Shown: in pieces, positions 19,177 through 28,851 of the stretch | Layout: each line of letters starts with the position of its first letter | How positions within the stretch are numbered: the stretch's first letter is position 1 | NCBI GenBank assembly: GCA_965262775.1 | Contig: CBDHFT010000001.1 | Coordinates: 124,001 to 188,000 of the forward strand | Length of the DNA: 64,000 nucleotides | DNA from: JASGCL01 sp965262775 | Lineage (GTDB): Bacteria; Pseudomonadota; Alphaproteobacteria; JASGCL01 | Reading direction: 5' to 3' | Made by a program: the position numbers and the translations under genes | Notes under the pieces: generated by a model | Databases searched by the model: none | Seen by the model: only the letters and a program-made list of their open reading frames with translations | Told to the model about the DNA's origin: nothing

Positions 19177-20844
19177 TTACCGCTGGCTGGTTTGCCAATT
19201 GGGATTTTGATAAAAGGGTGTATTAAGTGGCGGCAATTTTTTATTTAAAATATGGCTGGCGGCTTTTTCGCCCGTCATGATAGACGGCCCATTCAAATTG
19301 CCGTTGGTGATGCGCGGGAATATGGAACTATCGGCCAGGCGTAAATTGTTGACGCCAATCACACGACAGTCAGTATCCACCACCGCCATCGGGTCATCGG
19401 TTTTTCCCATCTTGCAACTGCAGGATGGATGATAAGCACTCTCGACATGTTCTTTAAGCCAACCATTTAATTCTTCGTCGCTTTGATAATTAACGCCTGG
19501 GCTTACCTCCCCGTCAAAATAATTTTGGAATGATGGTTGTTGAAAAATCTCGCGCGTCAACCGAATGGCCTTGCGGAAAATTTGCCAATCCTCATCATGC
19601 GACATATAATTAAATAAAATTTTTGGCGAATCCATCGGGTCGTTAGAACGCAAGGTAATTTCGCCGCGCGACGGCGACAACATGGGGCCAACATGCACTT
19701 GGAAGCCATCCCCAGGGAAGGCGGCCTTCCCGTCATAGCGCATGGCGGCGGGTAAAAAATGATATTGGATATTGGGGTAGGGAATGCCTTTATCCGAGCG
19801 AATAAAACCGCAGGATTCAAAATGGTTGGTCGCGCCCAAACCCGTTTTTAAAAACAACCATTGCGCCCCTATCATGGCTTTTGACAACAATCCTATTTTA
19901 CGATTTATCGTGATGCGTTTTTTGCATTTCGCTTGCAAATAAATTTCCAAATGATCTTGTAAATTTTTTCCCACACCCTTGCGGTCGGCGACCACCGCGA
20001 TGCCCAATTTTTTTAATTCATCGGCTGGCCCCACACCCGACGACAACAAAATTTTTGGCGAATTGATGGACCCCGCGGCCAAGACAACTTCTCTATCGGC
20101 CTTGACCATCACCACCTTGCCTTTTTGCATCACCTCCACCCCGACTGCCTTTTTTCCATCAAAAACAATGCGCCTTACAAAACAATGTAACAAGCGACAA
20201 TTGCTTCGTTGTAATGCAGGCTTAAGGTAAGCCGTCGCCGCCGACCAACGTTTGCCGCCGCTGACCGTCATTTCCATTTTGCCAAATCCTTCTTGCTGGT
20301 AACCATTGTAATCGGTGGTGGTGGGGTATCCTGCCTCCGCCGCGGCCTGGATGAAGGCCGTGTAAAGCGGATTTTTTAAATTGCCATATTGAACATGAAG
20401 CAACCCATCGCGCCCGCGATAACTATCGTCGCCATTGTTGGTTTTTTCCATACGTTTAAAATAGGGCAAAACATCGGCGTAGCCCCAGCCCGTCGCGCCG
20501 CTATGTTTCCAACCTTCATAATCCATCGGGTTGCCCCGCACAAACACCATGCCATTGATGGACGATGACCCACCGATAACCTTGCCGCGGGGGGTTGCCA
20601 ATTGCCGACCGCCCAAATAGGGTTCGGGCTCGCTTCTATATCCCCAATCATATTTTGGCATGTTCATGGGGTAAGACAAGGCCGAGGGCATTTGAATAAG
20701 CACACTGCCATCACCGCCGCCATGTTCTAATACCAAGACGCTGTAGCGGCCATCCTCCGACAGGCGATAGGCCATGGCGGAGCCCGCGCTGCCCGAACCA
20801 ATGATGACAAAATCTGCGGAGGCAATAGCCGACGTAATATACAT
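19177..20844 (-). CDS. GMC-family oxidoreductase, choline dehydrogenase-like
   Basis: A 555-aa flavoenzyme of the glucose-methanol-choline family. The FAD-binding motif is FVIIGSGSAGSAMAYRL at the N-terminus. GMC signature 1 is ATPRGKVIGGSSSINGM and signature 2 is AAGSINSPKILLSSGVGP. The C-terminal catalytic region has YHPSCSCKMG, with His as in choline dehydrogenase, followed by NLRLADSSIFPRITNGN. The length and motifs fit BetA-like alcohol dehydrogenases, but no betB, betI or choline transporter is nearby, so another primary alcohol is equally possible. It heads the minus-strand run that continues into the FAD/DUF1365/SDR genes. Confidence 0.9.
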   Translation of the reverse strand: MYITSAIASADFVIIGSGSAGSAMAYRLSEDGRYSVLVLEHGGGDGSVLIQMPSALSYPMNMPKYDWGYRSEPEPYLGGRQLATPRGKVIGGSSSINGMVFVRGNPMDYEGWKHSGATGWGYADVLPYFKRMEKTNNGDDSYRGRDGLLHVQYGNLKNPLYTAFIQAAAEAGYPTTTDYNGYQQEGFGKMEMTVSGGKRWSAATAYLKPALQRSNCRLLHCFVRRIVFDGKKAVGVEVMQKGKVVMVKADREVVLAAGSINSPKILLSSGVGPADELKKLGIAVVADRKGVGKNLQDHLEIYLQAKCKKRITINRKIGLLSKAMIGAQWLFLKTGLGATNHFESCGFIRSDKGIPYPNIQYHFLPAAMRYDGKAAFPGDGFQVHVGPMLSPSRGEITLRSNDPMDSPKILFNYMSHDEDWQIFRKAIRLTREIFQQPSFQNYFDGEVSPGVNYQSDEELNGWLKEHVESAYHPSCSCKMGKTDDPMAVVDTDCRVIGVNNLRLADSSIFPRITNGNLNGPSIMTGEKAASHILNKKLPPLNTPFYQNPNWQTSQR

Positions 20845-21197
20845 AATAACGATTTATAGATGATGCTGGGAAGGCTTGCAACTGCTACTTATTATAAATA
20901 TCGCGGCGCGGCGATGGCCATGGTTTGTTGCAAGCATAGGAAAGGTCATTGATAAAAATTGTCCAAGATATTTCCAAGCGACCAAAAGCTAAAAAAATAA
21001 AAAATAATAGCGCGGTGATGGATAATAGAAATCATCAACTTGTCTTTAACAGCAAAAAATAGCATGGCAAAAAAGCCCCAATAAAAAACACGATGAAGCG
21101 AATAAGCAACGCAACGCAAAAATAAGTTGCTATATAATAGACAACGCGCATTTAGTTGGTTTTACATTTCTCTTTTTTGCAATCCGCACAAAAAAAG
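20845..21197. other. Intergenic region between the GMC gene and the cobT terminator
   Basis: No gene or conserved structure is seen. The sequence is A-rich. It should contain the promoter of the GMC operon, read on the minus strand, but no clear -35/-10 pair was found. A 100-codon minus-strand frame at 21162-21464 is rejected as low complexity. Confidence 0.4.
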
Positions 21198-21232
21198 TGT
21201 CCAGTCAGGTGGGGACAACACCTGACTGGACA
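21198..21232 (-). terminator. Intrinsic terminator of the cobS-cobT transcript
   Basis: A perfect 14-bp inverted repeat (TGTCCAGTCAGGTG at 21198-21211, CACCTGACTGGACA at 21219-21232) has a 7-nt loop. On the minus strand it is followed directly by CTTTTTTT, so it is a strong rho-independent terminator for the cobT side. It lies about 250 nt after the cobT stop. Confidence 0.85.
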
Positions 21233-21482
21233 AGAACATCATAGCAAAACATATCCTTATTGCAACCAAAAACTTCACAAAAGCGCAAAAAGATTGCAAA
21301 AAAAAAGAAAGAAATATTATAAAAAATTTTTTTTGTAAAAAAGATATTTCTACCAAAAAATATCTGCTAACTTTTGCCCAATGGTTTTTATTGCTACATA
21401 ACAAGAATATCGCAAAAAAAATATTGTAAAAAATACGACAGAATTCAAAAATAATATTCTTCAATATTTCACATTGTCTTTT

Positions 21483-23336
21483 TTAAGCAACTTTCTTCAA
21501 TTGGTCGGCGAATAACATTTCCAATTCTTTCATGATGGTGCCCGCCAATTGGTCGGCGTCGGTGATGGTAACAGCACGATTGTAATAACGCGTCACATCA
21601 TGACCAATACCTATCGCCAGCAATTCGACATCACTACGCGATTGTAAATAATCGATAACATCGCGCAAATGCCGTTCCAAATAATTGCCTTCATTCACCG
21701 ACAGGGTTGAATCATCCACTGGTGCCCCGTCGGATATAACCAACAACACGCGGCGTTCTTCACTGCGCCTGCGCAAGCGGTTGTAAGCCCACATCAAGGC
21801 TTCGCCATCGATATTTTCTTTCAACAAACCATCTTTCAACATCAGGGCTATTTTGCGCCGCGCCAGGCGATAGGGTTCATCGGCCGATTTATAAATAATA
21901 TGGCGCAGGTCGTTCAAGCGGCCAGGCTTATCGGGGCGGCCATCCTTTAACCATTTTTCGCGGGCTTCGCCGCCCTTCCATCTTTTTGTCGTGAAGCCTA
22001 AAATCTCCACCTTTATTTGGCAACGTTCCAGGGTGCGGGTTAATATATCGGTGCTGATGGCGGCAATCGAAATGGGGCGACCACGCATCGACCCCGAATT
22101 GTCTATCAACAGGCTGACGATGGTGTCTTTGAATTTTGTTTCCTTTTCTATTTTAAAAGCCAAGGCCTGCAATGGGTCAATCACCACGCGGGTTAGACGA
22201 CTGCTGTCGAGCAAGCCTTCCTCGCAATCAAAATCCCAGGCACGTAATTGCTGCGCCAACAACCTGCGTTGCAGGCGATTGGCCAATTTACCAATGATGG
22301 GTATCAGGTGGCTCATTTGTTCATCCAATTGCGTGCGTAATTTTTCTACCTCTTCCACGCTGTCGGTTAATTTGTCGGCGGTGATAACCTCGTCATATTG
22401 CGCGGTATAGACTTTATAAAATGGTTCGCGCGGCACATTGCTCAGATCATGTTCGGGGAAATATTCTTCTTCGCGTTCATCTTTAAGGGCAAGGCTATCA
22501 AGCCCCCCTTCGCCAAGGTCATTTTCATCCAATTCTTTGCCGCCCATTTCATCGCTTAATTCGTCGCCCGCGCTATCGTCTTCGCCCTCGCCCGAGTCTT
22601 TTTCTTGGTCGCCATTTTGGCTGGCTTGGTTTTCGGGCATATCCATCGGTGGGGTTTCGTCCTCATCTTCCTTGCCGCTTTCTTCGTCTAACTGGTCTTC
22701 ATTTTTACCCTGATGAAGCAATTCCTTCAAAAATTGTAGCGAGGCGCGTGAAAATTCGCGCTGACTATGTTTTTTGGCATTAAGATTTTTCATGGCCGCG
22801 CCCATTTTTTGTTCAAGTTGCGGCAACCAATGTTGATAAAGTTCTATCGCCGAGGGTGGCATTTCCTCTAACCCAAATTGCTGACGCGCATAAAGGTTCA
22901 CCGCCCATAGGTAGCTTTCTTTGTCATTCATGTTCAATTCGCTGAGGCCTTGCTTCTGCCAAGTTTTTTCATAATCGGCGATGAGGTTTTGTTGCACGCC
23001 GCGCAAATGTTCGGCCCCCACCGCGAGGTAGCGTGCGTCTTCCAACATATCAAACAATTCGGCGGCTTCTTGGCCCGCGGGCATCAAACGGGCGTGCAAT
23101 TGTTTATTATGATGACGTTGCTCCAACGCCAGGTAATCTATCGCGCCGCGCGCCGCCGCCAATTGTTCGGGGGTGATGTTGATGGGGGGGGATGACAAAA
23201 TGGCATTCTCGCCATCAACCTGATACCCGCCTGTTTGAAAATGCACCTGCATCTTCGGTTTTTTGGCCAGGGCGCGAAACCCCGCCGCGGCGCGGCGTTT
23301 TAATCTGTCGCTGGGTTTTTCGCCATGGTTTTTCAT
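21483..23336 (-). CDS. cobT: Cobaltochelatase subunit CobT
   Basis: A 617-aa subunit of the aerobic cobaltochelatase. With CobS it forms the ATPase chaperone ring that drives cobalt insertion into hydrogenobyrinate diamide by CobN. The N-terminal helical domain is followed by a long acidic linker (about residues 215-290, rich in Glu/Asp, GKEDEDETPP and GEGEDDSAGDE) and a C-terminal von Willebrand A domain with the MIDAS motif SLLIDNSGSMRG. All are typical of CobT. CobN is not in the window, and many alphaproteobacteria keep CobS-CobT without the full B12 pathway, so the client may be another enzyme. It is separated from cobS by 181 nt, on the same strand. Confidence 0.95.
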   Translation of the reverse strand: MKNHGEKPSDRLKRRAAAGFRALAKKPKMQVHFQTGGYQVDGENAILSSPPINITPEQLAAARGAIDYLALEQRHHNKQLHARLMPAGQEAAELFDMLEDARYLAVGAEHLRGVQQNLIADYEKTWQKQGLSELNMNDKESYLWAVNLYARQQFGLEEMPPSAIELYQHWLPQLEQKMGAAMKNLNAKKHSQREFSRASLQFLKELLHQGKNEDQLDEESGKEDEDETPPMDMPENQASQNGDQEKDSGEGEDDSAGDELSDEMGGKELDENDLGEGGLDSLALKDEREEEYFPEHDLSNVPREPFYKVYTAQYDEVITADKLTDSVEEVEKLRTQLDEQMSHLIPIIGKLANRLQRRLLAQQLRAWDFDCEEGLLDSSRLTRVVIDPLQALAFKIEKETKFKDTIVSLLIDNSGSMRGRPISIAAISTDILTRTLERCQIKVEILGFTTKRWKGGEAREKWLKDGRPDKPGRLNDLRHIIYKSADEPYRLARRKIALMLKDGLLKENIDGEALMWAYNRLRRRSEERRVLLVISDGAPVDDSTLSVNEGNYLERHLRDVIDYLQSRSDVELLAIGIGHDVTRYYNRAVTITDADQLAGTIMKELEMLFADQLKKVA

Positions 23337-23517
23337 TGTATCGCTTGTATCGCTTGTCGTAAAATATAAATGTGATTTGATAATAATAAAAATAATTTAC
23401 CAACAATTCAAATTAAAAAATATAGGCTTGAGCAGACATTGCTACGCGCCTATTTTTTTTTCACTTGCCTTGGTTGCGCTCCGCCCTTGTTTCTTTGCAT
23501 GCCGCATTTATTATCAT

Positions 23518-24543
23518 TTAAGCCGCAGGAAGGATGGATGTTTTCATATCAATGCCAAAAGCCTTTTGGAAATACTCGGCAATAATCGGGCGTTCGGTTT
23601 CGTCGCAACGGTTTAAGAAACTTAAGCGGAAACTCAAAGCAACATCTTGGAATAACAAGGCATTTTCTGCCCACGAAATCACCGAACGCGGGCTCATAAC
23701 CGTGGAGATATCGCCCGCCATAAACCCCGTGCGCGAAAATTCGGCAACCTTCACCATGGCGGCAATTTGCGCCCGCCCCTTGTCATTATCCAAACCCTTG
23801 ACCTTCGCCGCTATGATGGCGCGTTCCTTTTCGGCGGGCAAATAATTCAACACTGTCAATATCGACCATCTATCCATTTGTCCCTGGTTGATGGGGTTGG
23901 TGCCGTGATAAAGCCCCGACGAATCACCCAGCCCAATGGTGTTGGCGGTGGCGAATAGGCGGAAATAAGGGTGCGGGCGAATAACCTTCGACTGGTCGAG
24001 CAAGGTTAGTTTGCCCCCCTGCTCCAACACCCGTTGGATAACAAACATCACATCGGGGCGGCCCGCGTCATATTCATCAAAGCACAAAGCAACGGGCCCT
24101 TGCAGTGCCCAGGGTAAAATACCCATACGAAATTCGGTGACTTGCTTGCCTTCCTTAATAACAATGGCGTCCTTGCCAATAAGGTCCATACGGCTGATAT
24201 GCGAATCCAAATTCACGCGGACGCAGGGCCAATTTAAACGCGCCGCCACCTGTTCAATATGGGTTGATTTCCCCGTGCCATGATAACCCTGCACCATGAC
24301 GCGGCGGTTATGGGCAAACCCCGCCAAAATGGCAAGGGTGGTATCGTGGTCGAAAATATAGGCTTCATCAATTTCGGGCACATAGGCCGAGGTTTTAGAA
24401 AAAGCGGGAACTTGCCAATCGCTTTCCAGGCCAAAAACTTGTTTAACCGACACCATGATATCGGGCGCGCCCAACGGCGAAGCCGCGTGGTCAAAATCAA
24501 CCGAAGCCACAGAATCATTTTTAAGGGAGGCAGAAACTGACAT
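23518..24543 (-). CDS. cobS: Cobaltochelatase subunit CobS
   Basis: A 341-aa AAA+ ATPase of the MoxR-like group. Walker A is QGYHGTGKSTHIEQ, Walker B is VALCFDEYDAG, sensor 1 is FRLFATANTIGLGD, and MSPRSVISWAEN is the C-terminal sensor region. The N-terminal extension (PDIMVSVKQVFGLESDWQVP) is characteristic of CobS. It acts with CobT as an ATP-driven chaperone for metal insertion. The upstream neighbour is a J-domain protein gene, and bolA follows divergently: a gene order I recall from many alphaproteobacterial genomes. Confidence 0.96.
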   Translation of the reverse strand: MSVSASLKNDSVASVDFDHAASPLGAPDIMVSVKQVFGLESDWQVPAFSKTSAYVPEIDEAYIFDHDTTLAILAGFAHNRRVMVQGYHGTGKSTHIEQVAARLNWPCVRVNLDSHISRMDLIGKDAIVIKEGKQVTEFRMGILPWALQGPVALCFDEYDAGRPDVMFVIQRVLEQGGKLTLLDQSKVIRPHPYFRLFATANTIGLGDSSGLYHGTNPINQGQMDRWSILTVLNYLPAEKERAIIAAKVKGLDNDKGRAQIAAMVKVAEFSRTGFMAGDISTVMSPRSVISWAENALLFQDVALSFRLSFLNRCDETERPIIAEYFQKAFGIDMKTSILPAA

Positions 24544-24643
24544 TTTTAATAATCAATGAGGTAATGTTTGGGATACTCTCTTTAGCAGACCCATTATTGG
24601 CCTGCAACCTTAATATTTTAGAATAATATAATCAAACCGCCTA

Positions 24644-25276
24644 TCAACGCGCGTTTTGCGAAAAATATTTTTTTAATTCTTGGTAAGCCGCGCTAATCTT
24701 CTGGAATTCTTCGGTTTTTTGCATGATAAGTTTTTTGGAAGTGGTTTTGATTTTGTCAGGATGCAAAAGCAAGGCCGCGCGGCGATAATTTTCCTTTACC
24801 ATTGCCAAGTTGACAGGATTTTCCAGCCCCAGGGTTTTTAAGGCGGCTAGCGCGCTTGTTCCCATGACAAAAACGGCGTCTGGCGCGGCGGTGCCGTGGC
24901 GCGGTTTTTTATCTTTGCTTGCCGCGCCATCGCTGCTGATAATACGATAAAGAATTTGCAACGGGTCGTCCAACACCACATTGGTTTGGGCGCGGTGCAC
25001 CCCGTCCTTCATGGCAAATGTTGGGCGACGCCAAGTTAGGTCGGCAATTTGGTCGTCGACAATTTGGGCGGCGGTCATGCCGTGATACCAATCCCATTGT
25101 TCGTTATAGGCCCTAACATGGGTTTTGCAAAACCACAGGTAAGGTTTGGGTTTCAATTTGGATTGCGGCGCGGGATACAAACCATCCTCGCGGCAACCTT
25201 GATGCTCGCAAGGTCGTTGCTTGGGGCTTTTTTCTTGCATGCCCTCCAGGGTGGGTTCTATCGCCGAATTGGCCAT
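24644..25276 (-). CDS. J-domain (DnaJ-like) protein next to CobS
   Basis: A 210-aa protein. The C-terminal J domain (about residues 145-207) has the diagnostic HPD tripeptide (172-174, in RRAALLLHPDKIK) and the helix pair FQKISAAYQELKKYF. The N-terminal half has a Cys/His pattern, CEHQGC and FCKTH, that could bind a metal, and WDWYHGM. A J-domain protein of this layout regularly sits between bolA and cobS in alphaproteobacteria. It presumably recruits DnaK to a client, perhaps the CobS/CobT machine; that link is inference. The ATG at 25276 leaves 116 nt to the divergent bolA. Confidence 0.9.
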   Translation of the reverse strand: MANSAIEPTLEGMQEKSPKQRPCEHQGCREDGLYPAPQSKLKPKPYLWFCKTHVRAYNEQWDWYHGMTAAQIVDDQIADLTWRRPTFAMKDGVHRAQTNVVLDDPLQILYRIISSDGAASKDKKPRHGTAAPDAVFVMGTSALAALKTLGLENPVNLAMVKENYRRAALLLHPDKIKTTSKKLIMQKTEEFQKISAAYQELKKYFSQNAR

Positions 25277-25392
25277 GATGTTATTGATGCTATGATTGAT
25301 GTTTTCTTCTTAATGACTTCTGTTTGGCTTCATGATATAAAAATTCTATAGAAAAAACCAGGGTAAAAAGTTTCAGCCAACCCCTTAACATC

Positions 25393-25710
25393 ATGACAAA
25401 CCGCGTCGCCGATATTATCCAACAAAGAATTTCCACCAACATCACGGTGATAAAATTATCCATCGTCAATGATTCGGCGCGGCATGCAGGCCATGCGGGG
25501 GTGGCCGAGAGCAGTCATGACGGCAAGGCCACCAAGGGCGAAACCCATTTTATCGTCACCATTATCAGCGATGATTTTATCGGCCTCAACCGTGTGGATA
25601 GGCAAAGAAAAATTTATAAATTGTTGAGCGATTACATGCCAAAACCCATCCACGCCCTTAACCTGCAATGCTTAACCCAGGCCGAAGCCGCCGCGCAAAA
25701 TATATTTTAA
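25393..25710 (+). CDS. bolA: BolA-family protein
   Basis: A 105-aa BolA/IbaG-type protein. The class II KH-like fold is seen from THFIVTIISDDFIGLNRVDR to the helix RKIYKLLSDYM and HALNLQCLTQAEA, with the invariant H-A-L-x-L/I strand. BolA proteins bind monothiol glutaredoxins and [2Fe-2S] clusters; some regulate transcription. It has a ten-residue Gly/His-rich loop (RHAGHAGVAESSHDG) before the core. It is transcribed away from the J-domain/cobS/cobT genes and overlaps the end of the convergent CocE gene by 4 nt. Confidence 0.92.
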   Translation: MTNRVADIIQQRISTNITVIKLSIVNDSARHAGHAGVAESSHDGKATKGETHFIVTIISDDFIGLNRVDRQRKIYKLLSDYMPKPIHALNLQCLTQAEAAAQNIF

Positions 25711-27857
25711 AAAAATTCGCGCTTAATTTTTTCTTTCCATTCTTTGTTAAAAAACACCGCGCCGTCGAGCATCACGGTGAGTTTCCCCTCGATATAAATA
25801 AAATCCTTGTCGCAATAATAAAGCGAACGACCCGTGGATTGGCTTGAGAATTTTTTTATCACTTCGCCATCGTAACTTTTGCCGTCTTCGTTCAGGCGAT
25901 GATTGTTGGTGTAGCTATATTCCAACCGCGCCGACAATGGGTCGCCCGCGATGATGCTGTAATCGGACAGGATGGCTTCTTGCCATTCGGTATCATGGTC
26001 GGGGTGCCGCGCCCAGCCATATGTCGCTTCTTGACGTAGATGCACCCTGCCATCGGGGTCGGTGGTTTTTTCGTGAACCATTTTTTCTTCGCTTTCATCA
26101 TAAGTATTTTGTGGGTGTGGAACATCGTCCATATTAATGGTCGGCAAAGCAATGATATTTTTATTTTTTAGCTGCGGCAAGATAAGGCGCGAGGCAGTCA
26201 AATCAACATCCGCCATGAAATCAAACGGCGGCGGCAAACAAATTGGAAAATAATGGGTGCTGAGGGCCAGACGCAACCTATGGCCAGGCAACATGGTATA
26301 ACCCATCGACAACAGGTCAATGACAATCGCGGTATCCTGCCCCGCCGCCATCGGGGTTGGGGCGGGGTTATGCTGGCCCGCAATAAATTTTTCAACATCG
26401 CGCCGCGCATGGCGATGCGCCAGGTTGAGGCAGCCATGGGTAATAAGATTGGCCGTGCCATCGGGGTGAACATCAACCAGGCGCGCAATGATATTACCAA
26501 ATGGCTGGTCGGTTTTTAATGTCAGTTGCAGTTGCGCCCTGCCCAACATATCAAGTTCTTCATCAAACGGCGCGGTTTCAAAACATAAAGATTTATCATC
26601 GTCGGGTTGTTGGTCTTTTGCATATTCTTTCAACGTTACGGGGAATTGTTTGCCGTAACATGCCCCCACCGTTTCGATTGTTTTTAATTGGATGCGTTCT
26701 TCGCCAACGCCCTTGCCATCATTTTTCGGGGAAAGTTTGCCGCCCGCCCGCAAATACAATGTCATGTTATCATTCTCGATATCATCCACATCGACACCAA
26801 CCCAATTACCCGCCACCCGTTGATTATCTTTGTTGATTGGCTTGCCAGCCCTTATTAAAAAGGCGCGAAACGCGGGCCAGCTTTCTGCATTATTTTTTTC
26901 ATCCTGTGCGGCGGCGGGTTTTAACCACCGCCCAAACCATTGCCGCATGTCTTGGTAAAAATCATAATTGGGTTCGGGTTGCCCCCAATGTGGGTAAGAA
27001 TGGCCCCACGGCCCCATCATGCCGCGCGCCGTGTTGGGCCAATAGCGTAAGGTGTCGGCGGGGGCATCGGCATAGCAATCATACCAACCGCCAATTGCCA
27101 AAATCGGCACGGGCAGTTTTTTATTTTCTTTTGCTTCGGCCAAGGCCTTGGCCACCGAACCATGACGCCAATAATCATCTCGGGCAGAATGTTGTTTCCA
27201 TATCGGGCTTTGGCAAAAAACCTTATCCAACCTTTTACGCCACAGGTCGCGCCAATTACTACCCTGCACCTGCGGGTCGGGTGGTGCCCCCGCGATGGAT
27301 AACATCGACGCCCCCCAATAGGTCGAACCAAAAAGCGGCACCCCGCCTTTATAATGCAGGTCTTCATGATAACGGTCTATCATGAAATCGGCGGCGATAA
27401 CCGCCCCCAGCCCGGGCACCGCCGTTGCCGCGGCCAGCGCGCTGTTGTTGCCGCCCCATGAATAACCTATCATCCCCACTTTACCATTACAAAAATTTTG
27501 TTGACTAAAAAATTCGATAACCGTGGCAATATCGCCCTGTTCATGGGGCGTCATTTCATCTTCCATGAAACCTTCCGAATCGCCAAACCCGCGAAAGTCA
27601 ACCCGCGCGCCAATAAACCCATGGCGCGCCATAACATAATGGTTGCTGTTGTCATTATAAGATGTGCCGTCACGGCGGCGATAGGCCAATTGTTCTAATA
27701 TCACGGGGCAAGGATTATTTTTGGGGTCGTCAAATGTTGCGCGCGGCACCCAAAGCCTTGCCGACAACCGCACACCGTCCTTCATGGTTATAAAAACTGG
27801 GTCGCATACCACCACGCCATCGTCTTTTATCACATGATGTTTGAAAATATTTCTCAC
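25707..27857 (-). CDS. CocE/NonD-family serine hydrolase
   Basis: An approximately 716-aa alpha/beta hydrolase of the CocE/X-Pro dipeptidyl-peptidase S15 group. The nucleophile elbow is MIGYSWGGNN (Ser near residue 133), preceded by GARVDFRGFGDSEG, the strand-loop typical of CocE. GGWYDCYAD and MGPWGHSYPHWG carry the expected catalytic Asp and His regions. The C-terminal beta-sandwich (ALSTHYFPICLPPPF) is present. Substrates are esters or amides and cannot be specified. A TTG start at 27863 is possible, but GGAGGGG sits 7 nt before the GTG at 27857, so that start is preferred. No signal peptide is visible. Confidence 0.9.
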   Translation of the reverse strand: MRNIFKHHVIKDDGVVVCDPVFITMKDGVRLSARLWVPRATFDDPKNNPCPVILEQLAYRRRDGTSYNDNSNHYVMARHGFIGARVDFRGFGDSEGFMEDEMTPHEQGDIATVIEFFSQQNFCNGKVGMIGYSWGGNNSALAAATAVPGLGAVIAADFMIDRYHEDLHYKGGVPLFGSTYWGASMLSIAGAPPDPQVQGSNWRDLWRKRLDKVFCQSPIWKQHSARDDYWRHGSVAKALAEAKENKKLPVPILAIGGWYDCYADAPADTLRYWPNTARGMMGPWGHSYPHWGQPEPNYDFYQDMRQWFGRWLKPAAAQDEKNNAESWPAFRAFLIRAGKPINKDNQRVAGNWVGVDVDDIENDNMTLYLRAGGKLSPKNDGKGVGEERIQLKTIETVGACYGKQFPVTLKEYAKDQQPDDDKSLCFETAPFDEELDMLGRAQLQLTLKTDQPFGNIIARLVDVHPDGTANLITHGCLNLAHRHARRDVEKFIAGQHNPAPTPMAAGQDTAIVIDLLSMGYTMLPGHRLRLALSTHYFPICLPPPFDFMADVDLTASRLILPQLKNKNIIALPTINMDDVPHPQNTYDESEEKMVHEKTTDPDGRVHLRQEATYGWARHPDHDTEWQEAILSDYSIIAGDPLSARLEYSYTNNHRLNEDGKSYDGEVIKKFSSQSTGRSLYYCDKDFIYIEGKLTVMLDGAVFFNKEWKEKIKREFF

Positions 27858-27981
27858 AACCAATCCCCTCCATCCTCCGCTTAATCTGCTACAAAAAATT
27901 GCCCTGGAAATTTATCCTGGAAACTTGCTACGGTTTTCCATTTTGAAAGTCAAGCGAGCGCCAAGATTTGTTGGCTAAGAC

Positions 27982-28767
27982 TTATTTTCGACAATAACGG
28001 TCCCATAATTTTGGTAAAAAACGCCACCAATATTTTTTGTATAAACGCGTGGCAAGCAATGGTGCGGTATGATTGTTTTTTTTACGCGGGTCGGTTTCGT
28101 CGCTTAAGATAGCGGTGCCCATTTGTTTGCGCAAAATAGAAAATATCGATTGGTCGTGGCGATGTTCTTTAAAACCCTTGTCATTTGCCGTCAGCGATGG
28201 GCTGTCGTCTATGGCATGGTAATCGTCGCTTGCCACCCGCAACCACGATTCAACCAGCTTAAGGTTGGCAGGTGATTTTTTTAAAAACCAAATACCGCCC
28301 AACAATTGCCCGCTGTTTTTTACCTTGCTGTCGGCACGCAATTTTATCAGCAGGTCATTTTTTGTCCAATGTTTTTCTAACAATTTGGTTTGAAAAGACA
28401 AAACACCGTGCGGCGAAGTATCAACAATTTTTATATAATCCGCCATGCGTTTTTTTGCCGCAGCGTCATAACGAATGGTGCAACCCGCGTCGGCAAAGCA
28501 CAAAATATCCCCGTCCTTCATACGTTGCATGACTTGGCGCACCAATTGCGGTCGCCATAACCAATAGCCAAAGCCCCGCGGATTCTTGATAATAAATTTT
28601 TTGTGCCGCGCCCAAAAACTTGGCGGCAAATCTTTTTCAGAAAAACCCATGATAACATCAAAATAACCCGAAGCCTTGGCTTCGTCCATTATGCGCCGCA
28701 CCGAAAAACGGGGGGGATGCAACCAAGTGCCTTTTTCATTGGCGAAGGTCATGAAATAAATCTTCAT
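27982..28767 (-). CDS. Probable glycosyltransferase-like protein
   Basis: A 261-aa protein from the ATG at 28767 (MKIYFMTFANEKGTW). The segment NPRGFGYWLWRPQLVRQVM followed by GDILCFADAGCTI, with an acidic D-A-G element after a hydrophobic strand, and later GGIWFLKKS and HDQSIFSIL resemble small capsular-polysaccharide glycosyltransferases of the GT-A type. Family members of this look transfer sugars in surface-polysaccharide synthesis. The match is by pattern only. It is a single gene 111 nt after the CocE start on the same strand and 84 nt after rpmG. Confidence 0.65.
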   Translation of the reverse strand: MKIYFMTFANEKGTWLHPPRFSVRRIMDEAKASGYFDVIMGFSEKDLPPSFWARHKKFIIKNPRGFGYWLWRPQLVRQVMQRMKDGDILCFADAGCTIRYDAAAKKRMADYIKIVDTSPHGVLSFQTKLLEKHWTKNDLLIKLRADSKVKNSGQLLGGIWFLKKSPANLKLVESWLRVASDDYHAIDDSPSLTANDKGFKEHRHDQSIFSILRKQMGTAILSDETDPRKKNNHTAPLLATRLYKKYWWRFLPKLWDRYCRK

Positions 28768-28851
28768 GGCTTTACCCAAAAATTAACAATGATAGGTAAC
28801 AAATATTTTTTAGGCATGATGGCAAATTGCCACGCCGCGCGCCAAGCGAGC

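Noticed and set aside
21162..21464. 100-codon minus-strand open frame rich in Phe, Ile and Lys
   Set aside because: It spans the cobT terminator hairpin and AT-rich DNA, has no ribosome-binding site and looks like translated low-complexity sequence.
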